A stretch of 13,518 nucleotides of DNA from Pirellulaceae bacterium (GTDB taxonomy: Bacteria > Planctomycetota > Planctomycetia > Pirellulales > Pirellulaceae). Position numbers and translations under genes: made by a program. The notes under the pieces were generated by a model. That model saw only the letters and a program-made list of their open reading frames with translations, was not told the DNA's origin and searched no databases. Below, piece by piece: positions 1 to 12,000 of the stretch; the first letter of the stretch is position 1, and every line of letters starts with the position of its first letter. Location: NCBI GenBank assembly GCA_020846515.1, contig JADLDX010000195.1, positions 1 to 13,518 on the forward strand. The letters are read 5' to 3'.

Positions 1-3000
1 AGCCTAGGCGCCGATCGTGCTGTCAACATTTACAACCCAGATGACGCTAACAAACTGACGCTGCGTACGACCAGTCCCACAGCCGGCATTTCGCTGGAGT
101 TGAGCACGGTTCAGATTACGGCCATTTCCGATTTGCCTAGTCAATTAACTCAGGATTTGACCTTCGACCTGGATATCGATGGTGCACCGATCAGCGTTAC
201 GATTACTGCCGCTTCGACACGGCAAAACAGCCAACCGGCCGACATGATCGGCAGTATCAACCGAGCGTTGAACAACGCCAGTTTCGCCGGCGCGGGCTTG
301 GATCAGAAACTGCGCGCGGTATTGATTGGCAATCGCGTGCGATTGGTCAATATCGATAGTGCCACTGTGGACCTATCGATTGATGGTGCCGAGTTGCTGG
401 GATTCCTTGATAGCCAGTCCAAGGATATCAACACGGCCCGCACGGAGCTCGGGTTGGGTGAGAATCAGACGGAATCCGACGGTAGTGGTGGTTCCCAAGT
501 TGGCTTCCGCGATGGCATGCTGGCCACTCCCAAGTTCCGCGTGAATACGATTCAAGATTTGGTACATGTGCTTAATGGACTTATCCAGCAGCAGTTTAAT
601 GGCCTGCCGTTTACCGCCACCTTGAATTACGAAGCCACGCCTGTTCGCACGGTGACCTTTAATGTGGCGATGGGCACAACCTTTACGAAGAGTGTTGAGC
701 TTAACTTTGACCAAGGACTGGACGTAGGCTTTGCGCAGTTAAGTGTAGCCGGCAGTGTGGATGCGACGATTACGGCCAATGCGGGTGTGGAATTCACAGT
801 CGGTTTGGACTTGGACGCCATCGGATCCGGGCAAGTGGTCAGCGCCACGACGTCGCTGAATACACTGGACAAAGGCCGCGGTGTTCAGGTTAAAGTTGGC
901 AGGCTAGGCGCACCTGTCAACTCGAGCGGACGCGGGACCACGGCCAGCAGTTTAACTCTCGCGCTGGCCGTCAGTCGCTATGGAAACTTGAGTGACAACG
1001 TCAGCGTAACAATTCCCGCTGCGCAGGTTGCGGACAATACCAGCTTGACAGACTTGGCTCGCGATCTCTCGGATGCGTTGCGCGCGGTCAACATTCCAGG
1101 ACTGGCTAGCGTAGGCGGCATTGCACCGCTGGAAGTTCAAGCCTTTGACGGTCGATTATTGATTGTGGCCAATGCCAAGGCGATCAATGGATTCACGATC
1201 GGCGCGGGCACTTCTGGATTTCTCGGATTCACGACTGGTCAAACCAGCAATCAACCCGACCTGTCGATTCTACTACGCAATGGCACGACGTTCACCGTCG
1301 ATCTGGACTTCAGTCAAACCCTCGGCGACGTCAAGTCGAGAATTGAAGCAGCCGCCGGTGGACCGAGCGTGTTAGAAGTTACCTTTGTGGGAGACGCAAT
1401 TCAACTGCGCGATAAGACCACGCAGGTGGCCGCTAACAAATTTAAGGTCACGGCCGCGGGCGATGAAAATGGTATCAGCCCCATCGGCTCCATTCTTGGA
1501 ATTATCACGGAAGTAACACCTGTCAGCGATGATCCCAGCACACCGGCCGACGAAACTAATAACGGTGATATCTTACGCGGCGGATCATTGCTGTCTGCTC
1601 CGATCACGGATCAGTTCTATATCAAGACTGGCAATAGCAAAGCGTTTGCCAACGTCAGCATTGAAGCCGATGACATTAGCCTGATCGCTTCCTTGGGCAT
1701 CTTGGATCTGGGCATTGTCGACGGCACATTGAACTTTAGCATCAATGCATCGCTGACGTTGACCGATGTCAACAATCCCGACACGCCTGGCGATGAAAGC
1801 CTGGATGGCAAACTGCGGCTAAGCGATTTCAGTACCGCTGGTTTCGGTGAAATTCTGACACCTTCGTTTACGTACGGAGGTTCCACTGTTCTGCCGATCG
1901 ACGGCAGTTTGTTGACTTTCCTGCCACCTCAGTTTTTGCCCGGTGGTTCGTCGCCATTGGCCATCCAAGTTAACTTGACCAATCAAGTAAATTCCCTCAA
2001 ACCCAATCTACAGTTTCAAGTAGACAACTTTCAAGCCGCACTCTCTAGCTTCAAAGACTTCTCAGTCGCCGACCTGGTGGGCGTGATTCAGCGCGTCGTG
2101 GAATTGCTAAAGAGCAGTGACCTGAGTGGCCTGAACACAGTTGTGCCGGTGGTGAACAAAACGCCTAATGAAATATTGGATGTCGTGGGCAGTCTCGCCG
2201 ACGCAGCAGCAGAATTATTGGGCGGACCTGATGCTGAATTAATCGATGCCAAGATTCTCGAGCTGGAAGAATTGCTTACCCGACTGGGCGGCACGCCTGA
2301 GCAGATCGAAACGGTTCGCGAGCAGATTGCCAAGATCAAGTCGGCAGCCAACCCGAATCATGTGTTCCGTCTGTCCTTGACCCAAGCTCCGCCGGTGGCC
2401 CCAGAAGCCGATATTCCAGTCGACGCAGCCGCCAGCGAAGTCTTTGATGAATTGACGCGACTGTTTGGACCCAACGTCATTGATTCCGTAACGGGCGAAC
2501 GTGGCGGTCCTTACACGGTAACCTTTAACGCGGCGCTAGGCGATGTTGCTTCGCTCAAGGGAACCAGCACCACTGGCGTCGCCGTTCAAACGCGAACCCT
2601 TACGCAAGGCGCAGCCAATACGACCAGCGAGGTTCAGCAACTAACCTTTGTGACCACAGGTCCCTTGATCGCGGCCACGACATTACTGCGCAACACGTTG
2701 CTGGGTATTCCCGCCAGTGTGGTTGGCCGCAATGACATGAACGTGACCTTATCCGAACTGAGCGGCGCTATTGCCTCGCGCGGTAGTCTTGGCAAGATCA
2801 TTGGCGATGCCATCAAAGATCGCTTAGGTTTGCCGGCCAATGCGTTTGCACTGGAAATCGAATTCATGGATGCCGATGCGAACGTAGCCGGCTTTCAAGC
2901 TGCGGCAGTGATTCGGATGGATATCGATAAATCGATTACCAGAAAGGTAGATTTCGATCTCGACCTGCCGGACTTGGGACCGGTCACTGTGCGCACTGGT

Positions 3001-6000
3001 GGCACTGTCGATTTCACAGTGACCGCTGATTTGAATCTCGACTTCGGCTTCCGTTTTAGTACCTTTACACCCTATTTGTTGAAATCAACATCGATCGTTC
3101 TGAGTACATCGATCAACTCGGCTGTTTCAGTCACAGCTGGGATTGGCGGTATCGAAGGCAATCTGACGGGTCAAATGCGACTGCGCGGTTCAACCGTCAC
3201 GCCGATTGCCAACGGAGTGACCCAGTTCCAGTTGCCGGCTGTTGCGCTGGACAATCTGGTCGTCGTCACACGGAACGGCGTAGTTCTGAAACGAGGCAAT
3301 CTCCTAACCGATGTGGGCGTGGACTATATCGTGGAGACAACTGTATCGCCGGCACGGTTGCGTTTCCGCACCGCAACGACGGCGGGTACACAAGTCGAAT
3401 ATGCCACGGCGACCAGTCCTGAAAATGCTTCGATCAGCATTCTAGTCGATCCAGATTTGGTGCCTGCCGACGCCAACACGATCGGCGGCATTTCCTTCGC
3501 GCAGGTATTCTCATCCACGATTCCATTGGCCGATAAGTTCAACTTAACGCTGAATGGTATGGCGCTGGCATCCCTGGATGCCAGCCTGTTGGGCCAGCCG
3601 CCGATCGAAGACGCCGTGACCGTGGTCGTGGGTCTGAACAATCCGACCGCGGTGAGTATCCGGTTTGACGGAGTCAAAGATTTCATCAACAGCTTGACCG
3701 ATCTGCGCGGCATGAATCTGCAGCAATTGGTCTCTGGTGCCAGAGCGCTGGTCAGCGTAATCGAAACCAGCGTGAAGGATGACTTGTTACAGAAGATGCC
3801 CTTGGTGGGCGACAATGTCAACCTGAATGACACGTTCGTCGGCAAGCTGAAGCGGATGATCGACGAATTGGAATCGCTACTCAATCGAGTTACCGGCAGT
3901 GTGGATGCCCTCAAGTTTCAGATTCAATCGTCGATCTTCAATTCATTGGGGCCTGGCGGCGCTAATGTGCTTCGGCTGAATCCTCTATTGCATGATGATC
4001 CCAATGTCATCAACAGCGCCGAGCAGGCGGATGCCCGCGACGTCAACATCGTCATTTCGAATCCGGTCACCACAGCGCCTGCCGATCTTGAATTTGCGAT
4101 CAATTTGACGATAGGTGGTAACGACCGCTTGGAAGTTGATTTTGACTTGGGCGTCGACGCCATGGCGTTTGATCTGACGACCAGCGGCGGTGTGCAGATT
4201 GATTGGAGTTACAACTTCAATTTTGGATTTGGCATCAATCTGCAACGCGGCTTCTTCTTCCAACTCAATCCCAATGTGACTTACAGCGGTGGCCTGCCAT
4301 CGGCCGGTACACCTGAGATCGGTCTGGCCGTTGATCTACGATTAAAACCAGGCACCACGTTAGCCGGTAAACTGTTCTTCCTGGATGTCTCGGCCACCAG
4401 CAATGCTATTGAAGACTTTAACCGCGATGGCATCATCAACGATGGCACTAGCGGCCCGGGACGCGGTCCGCGATTAAATGAAGCGGTTGATCAGTTCGAT
4501 TACAATCGCGACGGCGACACGAGCGACTTGCTGACCGAAGTCGATATCGATGGTAACGGCCGCTTATCGAAAGGTACGGGCCTGTCAGGCAATATCTTTA
4601 TTGACATCGCCAATCCCGATAATGACCCCAGACACCGACTGACCTTCAGCGAGATCCGGCAGACGCCGAAGAAGACGCTGTTCAACGCGGGGATATCCAC
4701 CGAAGCCTACGCCGATTTGCGCATGAACGCGGAAATTGGTGCTGGCCTGCCCAAGGTTACCGCCGACCTGACGCTCGACTGGGCCATCGGTCTAACCACG
4801 CGCGATGGCTTGATTGGCGGTGGATTGCCCGACATTGCCATTCGCGATGCCAAACTGGACATGGGCAGTTTTATAACGACTGTCATTAGGCCTGTATTCG
4901 ATGGCTACAAGACCTACGTAGGCCCGCTTCGTCCGCTAATCGATTTTCTGGCTTCACCAGTTCCAGGCTTAAATGACCTGTCGGAACTCTTGGATGGCCC
5001 CGAATTGACGTTTTTGACTCTGGGTATCGTCGGCGCCAGTCGAACCGAACAGTCCATCGCGATTGCGCGGCAAGCCCAGAAGGTCGTGGGGTTACTGCAG
5101 GAGGCCTTCAAGTTCATCGATAGTCTGGACGAAGCCACCCAAGATGGCAGCAACATCATCATCAACTTTGGCACCTTCTATGTGACCGGCAAGCCATTGC
5201 CAGTGACGAATGTGGCCACGACCGGAACCACGCTGGAGCGCATTTTGCCCAGCAACCCTCGAGCTGGTACGCCGGTAAGCGTTTTCCGCAACGGTGTCGA
5301 ACTGCCGCGCACGGCCTACAAGCTTGTGCGTTTCAAAGACGGCACCATCAGCCGCAGCAAGATCGTGTTCACCGCAGCCCAGACCGGTACGATCACGGCC
5401 AGCTATACGACCACCGAGGGTGGATCAACCGATTTGACCAACAAAAATACAGCCGTCAAAGTCCGGACCAATTCGCTGGACACGACGATTCCAACCAACC
5501 CAAACGGCGCTCCGACATCCAATATACTTGATCAATCAACTAATACGACCAATCCGGGGCTTGGTCGCAGTAAGTCGATGCTCAGTCGCTTAACGGGGCA
5601 GGGTGACGCGCGAGGTAAAGGCGGTTTGGGAATCAAGATTCCACTACTGTCTGACCCTTCGAACATCTTCAAATTGTTTACTGGTGAGAAGGCTGACATA
5701 ATTCAATGGGATATTCCGAGACTTGATTTAAATGTACCGTTCAGTATGCGGTTTGGACCAATTCCGATTCCGCCGGTGCCTTTGTTTGCCACCTTCAATG
5801 CCAAGCTACAAGCTTTCGCTGATTTTTCGATTGGCTTCGATACGCGTGGGATCGCCAAAACTGGCAATTTTATTGATGGATTCTATTTTGGCGATTTGGC
5901 CAACGTCACCTCAGGTGCCGATATCGATGAATTTGGTCTGAGCCTGGAGGCGAGCGTAGGCGCGGCCATCGATCTAACCGTGGCCAAGGCCGGAATCGAA

Positions 6001-9000
6001 GGCGGTGTGCGCGCCAACATCGGTATGAACTGGAATGACTTGGATGGAGACGGAAAACTATACCTGGATGAGTTGGTGGATCTATTCTCCCTGATGCCAA
6101 CTCCTTCCACCGGCGCCGACTTCCCCGGTATCTGCGTCTTTGACGCCAGTGGTTCGATCAACGCTTTCGTTCGCGCTTACTACGAAGTTGCCCTGCTGGG
6201 CGGCGACAGTATCACAATTGCCGATATTAACTTGTTTGAGTTTAATCACAGTTGCGCTGCGCCAGGCTTAGGCGAAGTCACTGCAGGTCGATCTGACTTC
6301 GATAATGGAACCCTGCTGCTATACGCCGGCGATTATGCCGAAGGACGTAGTACGCTCTACGGTACGGATCCCAATGAAGAATTCACGGTCACGCAAACAG
6401 TCGATGCGGGTCAACCGGCCATCAACGTCACGTTTAATTATTTGAATCGTGATGGCCAACCCGATACGCAGACACGCATCTTTAAGGGCGTACAACGTAT
6501 CTTCTTCTCCGGTGGAAATGGCAATGACAAGATCACCATTGATCCAAGTGTGACAGTGCCGGTGCGTTTATTTGGCGGCGAGGGCAATGACATCCTGGTC
6601 GGTGGCAGTGGGGCAGACGTGCTCGTGGGCGGCGACGGGAACGATGTGTTGACCGGTGGACTGGGCAACGATCGTTATGTATTTGCTGACAACTGGGGAG
6701 TCGATTCCATTACCGAATCGGCCCTCGGTCCCGACACTCTCGATACCTTTGATTTCAGCTCCGTTACCGCGAACCTCGCCATTAGCAATGCGCTCACGGC
6801 CACCAGCGGCGCTAATGCGGTTAACAGTGATCAGCCTGGACAACCAGTGTCGGGCATTGAACGCGTCATCGGGGGCGCCGGAAACGATACGCTGACTGTT
6901 AGTACCGTAATCGGCGCTGGCTCCACCAACGTGTGGACGCTGACAGGCGTGGACAAAGGCAATATCAACGCTGCCTTTCTGTTTGAGAAGGTCGAGAATC
7001 TGGTCGGGGGCAATCAAGACGATCGCTTCGTATTCGACGGTCAGGACCGAATCAGTGGCTCGATCCTGGCTGGCGACGGTACGGACACACTGGACTACTC
7101 CGCCTATACCAGTTTGCAACCAGTACATGTTCAGCGACAGACACGCGTCGCATCAGGCGTACCGCGGTTTGAAAGTATCGAAGCAGTCATCGGTGGCGCG
7201 AGTAGCGCTGATGAACTGACCGGTCGTAGTGTGACGGCCACGTGGAACATTACCAATCCCAATGCCGGTTCTATTTTGGACACTGGTACCACCATTCCCT
7301 TCACGTTCACCGGCTTTGAGAATCTGACCGGCGGTGACAGCAATGACAACTTCGTGGTGTCAGCCAGCGGCCGGTTATCGGGCAAGCTGCTGGGCACCGA
7401 TACGCCTGGGCGCAACGATGCAGATCGACTGGATTTGTCCAGCTTTGCGATACCCCTCACTGTTCAGGTGCACTCTACGAACGCGGGACTTGTCAATGGT
7501 ACCGTCCCATTGTTTGACTTCGAATCGATCGAGTCGGCAATTTCAGGTTCGGGTGACGACACTTTCATCATGGCGCCCTTTTCCGGATTGACCGGCACAA
7601 CCAGCGGTGGTTCGGGAACCCGAGATGTGCTGAGCTTTATCGATTGGTCGGTCCCCATCACCGTCAATCTTTCTACCAGTGCCAACCACATCGGGACAGT
7701 TAGCGGAATCGAGGACATCGTCGGTGGAACTGCCTCCGATACGCTGACGGGCAATGACCTTGATAACCGCATCTTCGGTATGGATGGCGACGATACCATT
7801 GTTGGCCGCAACGGCAATGACTTGCTAGTAGGTGATTCAGCGCAGATCACCTCGGCAGGCGGACTGGTAACATCCGTTCGCATCCTGACCACCTTTGCTG
7901 GCAATGATCGCCTAACAGGCGGCAGTGGCAACAACCTGGTCTTCGGTGGCTTGGGTGATGATACGATTGTCGTTGGCAACGGCAACAACTTTGTGGCCGG
8001 GGATGTGGTCTTGCTCTCAAGTTCCGGCAGCAACACCTCGATCCAATCTTTAATCGGTCCCAACGAAGGCAACGACACGATCACGCTGGGCACAGGCAAC
8101 GACGTAGCCATCGCTGGCTTGGGCAACGATGTGGTTACAGACACAGGCGGCCGCAATGTAATCGTTGGCGACCGCGGCGCAGTCGAACTGGTCAACAATG
8201 TTCTCACCGGTGCGCGGACGATCATTTCGTCCCTCAGTGGATTGGATAGGCTCACCACCGGCGCGGGCAATGATACCGTACTGGCCGGGGGCAATTTCGA
8301 CGAAGTACTGGCCGGGGGCGGCAATAACTTTGTGCTCGGTGATGATGGCGCAGTTGCTTTCATCAATGGTGTGGCCACGTCTGCCACACTGTTTGAAGCG
8401 GCCACCGATGGCAACGATGTCATAACTACGCTGGACGGACGCGACGTTATCTATACAGGCGACGGCGACAATACCGTACTGGCCGGTAGTGGTGACGACG
8501 ACGTGTTCGGTGGTGCTGGAATCGATTTGCTCAGCGGCCAGGCCGGCAACGATTTTCTGGTGGGCATGTTAGGCGATGACGTATTGGATGGTGGAGCGGA
8601 CAATGATGTGATGTTTGGCGGTCTGCCCGTCGGTCGGCGCGAAGACTACGAACTCAATACCAGCGACTTTGTCTTGCCGCCTGATTTCGTGACCGTTGAA
8701 GCGCTTTATCCCAGTGGTTATGTCCCAGCGGTTCGGGTGACACCAGCTATCTTCGGCGGGCTGTCCATCGATGGTGTAACTCAGGACGGACGCGATCGAT
8801 TGCTCGGGGGCACCGGCATCGACGTACTACTGGGTGGCTCACAGGAAGACGAGTTGACCGGCGGTGATGGGCCCGACTACTTGGACGGCGGGGCTGGCAA
8901 CGAAATCATTCTCGACGGCGGTATCGGAGATGACGTGGTGCGAGGTGGCGCCGGCGACGATATCGTCAATGGTGACAGCGGCATTGACAATATCTACGGC

Positions 9001-12000
9001 GACGATGGTGACGATATTTTGAAAGCTGGCCCCGGATCGGCCGGTGATGTTCAGGCTGGCCAGCGATTGTTTGGTGGCCAAGGGCGAGACAGCCTGTATG
9101 CCTACGCGCCCACAATCACGGCCGCGAACTTTATTGCCCAAACATTGTTGATCGGCGATCAGTTGTTCGGTGGCGATGATGGCGATTTCTTGTATGGCAA
9201 TATTCGACGCGAAGTCTTCGACGCCGGCGACGGCAACGACTACGTGGCTGGCGATATCACAGTTGGTCCAGACAATTCGACCCATGCGCAGGCCAACGTC
9301 ATTCTGCCAGCGGGTGTGACCAATGTGGTTACGCGAGCCGATACGCACGGTGGCGCAGACCGAATATTCGGTGGCGGTGGCGAAGATCAGTTGTATGGCG
9401 GCGGTGGCGATGACATCATCTGGGGTGGTTCAGGCACCGACTTCATCGACGGACAGCGCGGCCTGGATCTGCAGTATGGTGGCTCGGGGATCGATTTGTT
9501 CCAACTGCGCACCGATGAATTGCTGAACGATACGATCGATGGCCACTTCGGCAACTTTACCGTCGGCGACATTGCTGACGATAACGCCACCGATGTGCTG
9601 ATGATCAGCGGTACGACCAGTGCCGATACGATCCTGATCGGTCAGCGTGGCGTTCAGGCTTCGGTCTTGTATAAAGTGGGCACGGCGGCGACTCAGGAAA
9701 TACCGGTGACGATGCTCAACGCCAGCGGCGAATTTCTGATCGAACAATTCCGCATAGCGGGTCTGGCGAGCAGTGATACACTCGGCTTCTATTCACTGCA
9801 AGCCATCGATGCCGGCATCATCAGCCCGTCGACAATTCCAGCGGGATTCTTGCCGGTTAATACATCCAGTTTGACGCGGCGTTCACGCGATTTTGTGGGC
9901 GTCATCGATGGCAATAGCGGCAATGACACGTTACTGGGGTCCGACGGCCGTGATCAGATGGACGGTGGCCTGGGCAGCGACTCGCTGTACGGATTCTCGG
10001 GTGATGATCGTTTGTGGGGCGATCAAGGTAACGGATCCATCACAGATGCTGATCAATTGTTTGCCGGCGGAGGCAACGATGATCTCATCGGCGGTTTGGG
10101 CACGAATAATCTTTATGCTTGTAGTTTTGATCCCACCACGTGTGGCCAGTTTGGCTTGTTCACCAACAGCAAAGGCAGGTTGTTCACCAACGACGGAGAC
10201 TTGAACGATAACGGCATTCTGGATTTGGACGATGGTTTGCTGACCGGTCCCAGACGAATCGCCCATACGCTGCAGAACACAGGTCTCAACCGCATGCTCG
10301 GTGGCGAGCGCGCGGACAATTTGTTCGGCGGCACAGTTGTCGATTTCATGTATGGCAATGGTGGACAAGACACCATGTTCCGCGCTAATGGAACGACCTT
10401 CGAATCGTTGGATGAAGGTCTGGCCGGCGATGATTGGAAACGCTACGCACGCGAATCGGATCAAGTGTGGTATGTTGGTGGCACCAACGCTGCGGATGAA
10501 ATTCGTGTTGACTTTGTGACCGAACCCGGCCTGCTGACCGATCATCACTTGATTACGCGGCTGACCAACAACAATGGCAACTTCAGCTTCGCCGCACAAG
10601 TGCGTTTGGACTTTAATGCCACGGACAGTCAGGGCAACACCGTATGGGATGCGGACACATTGAAGTTCCGCGTCGATCAGTTGCTATCCGACGAAAGCGT
10701 GGCTTCGCGCGCTCAAGAATTGTCGCGCATTGGCTCGGCTACCGTCGAACGCGTGAATGCCGAATTGCTGGCGCGCATCATACCACCTGAAGGCGATTTC
10801 CAAGTCATCTTGATCGACGCCCTTGAAGGCAATGATCAGATTACGGTGGGACCAACTGTACAAAAATCTGTCTGGATCGATGCTGGTGCCGGCGATGACG
10901 TCGTCGAAATTAGAACCGGCAATTCGATCTTGGTGGATAAAACCGAACGCACCATCAATCGCAACAACGGCGTGCAAGGTCGCAATGATTTACCTGATCA
11001 AGCCTTCACCTTAACCAGTGTCGTCAACGGAGTATTGCAAGCTGCAGATGGAACTCCCGCCAGCACCGGTGGGTTGGAGTTCAATGGACTGAGTATGGAC
11101 AGTCCCAACGATGTCGATTGGTACCGATTCACCTTGGCCAGCACACCAGCGGCCAGTGCTCGGATCGATCTAGCCAGCGGTTCGAGCATCGATGCTCTGG
11201 CCATGGAAATCTTTGTCGAGGGCAGCGACACCAGCAATGTTGCCAATCGACTGAAACTGGGCACAACCACCGGCAATGCAGGGGCTATCGCGCTCAGCGG
11301 CTTGAACGCCAACCAGGTTTACTTGTTGAAGGTCACCACACCGCGGATTGTACCGACGACGTATGGTCTGCGATTGAATCTGTTAGGTACCACTTCGACG
11401 ACAACCCTGGCTACGATTCCAAAATTGGATCTGGCTGTACGCAATGACATGACACGTCGCGATGTCATCTTGGGTAACACGGGTGACGACATCTTGCGTG
11501 GTGGAGCAGGTGAAGATTGGATTTTTGGTAACGCGGGCAACGACGTGCTGATCGGCGGCCAGGATCGCGGTGCCAGCGATTTGATGTTTGGCGGTAGCGG
11601 TGACGATACGTTCCAGTTGATCACCGACGCGTTGCCGCTACTGGGCAGCGAACCAAATACCGATTTCGATCCCACCACCAAGACGGTATTAACGACGCTC
11701 AGCGATCAATTGTTCGGTGGCGCTGGCAATGACCGAGTCTTGTACCTGGGTGGGGACACCGATCGACGCGGATTCGATGTGCCCGATTACGTCGCAGTGC
11801 AATATGATTCACAATTGCATCGCTATGAATTGACGGACCTGGTGTGGGATATTGGTACGCAGTCGTTCCGAACTACCACCGACGCCAATGGTCTGACGGT
11901 CTATCAGCAGCAGCATGTTTATTATCAAACGCATGACGTTGAAAATAGTGTCGTCAGCCTGAGGGCAGGGGATGACGTCTTCCGAGCGGATGCTGGTTTC

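Noticed and set aside
3324..3914. Antisense open frame of 196 codons
   Set aside because: The sense frame here has clear hairpin and helical modules in phase with the rest of the gene. The antisense product is Ser/Thr/Arg-rich with no motif.
649..4260. Outer-membrane beta-barrel
   Set aside because: Module A strands alternate in polarity, but each copy has only a few strands, copies are hundreds of residues apart, and they are mixed with helical and acidic loops.
5419..5631. Frameshift or gene boundary in the low-complexity Thr/Asn-rich stretch
   Set aside because: Frame 1 stays open, and the modules on both sides are in the same phase. There is no stop codon, terminator-like hairpin or ribosome binding site plus start at a plausible place.
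6568..7128. Antisense open frame of 186 codons
   Set aside because: It covers RTX block 1 on the other strand. No motif or plausible initiation context was seen.
7464..8423. Long antisense open frame of 319 codons (Pro/Ser/Thr-rich product)
   Set aside because: It lies exactly opposite the RTX-type repeats. Their repetitive Gly/Asp/Asn codons leave few stops on the reverse strand, and the product is low-complexity with no recognisable domain. It is a shadow.
7831..8508. CRISPR array or DNA-level satellite
   Set aside because: The period is in-frame (168-171 bases), the DNA copies are diverged, and there are no identical repeats with unique spacers. The repeat is at protein level.
10198..10233. 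Dockerin domain (cellulosome-type)
   Set aside because: Only one Ca loop is present. A dockerin needs two loops with the following helices, which are absent.
9931..10599. Antisense open frame of 222 codons
   Set aside because: It is opposite RTX blocks 4 and 5 and the VWYVGGTN module. Its Ile/Val/Gln-rich translation is a by-product of the sense repeats.
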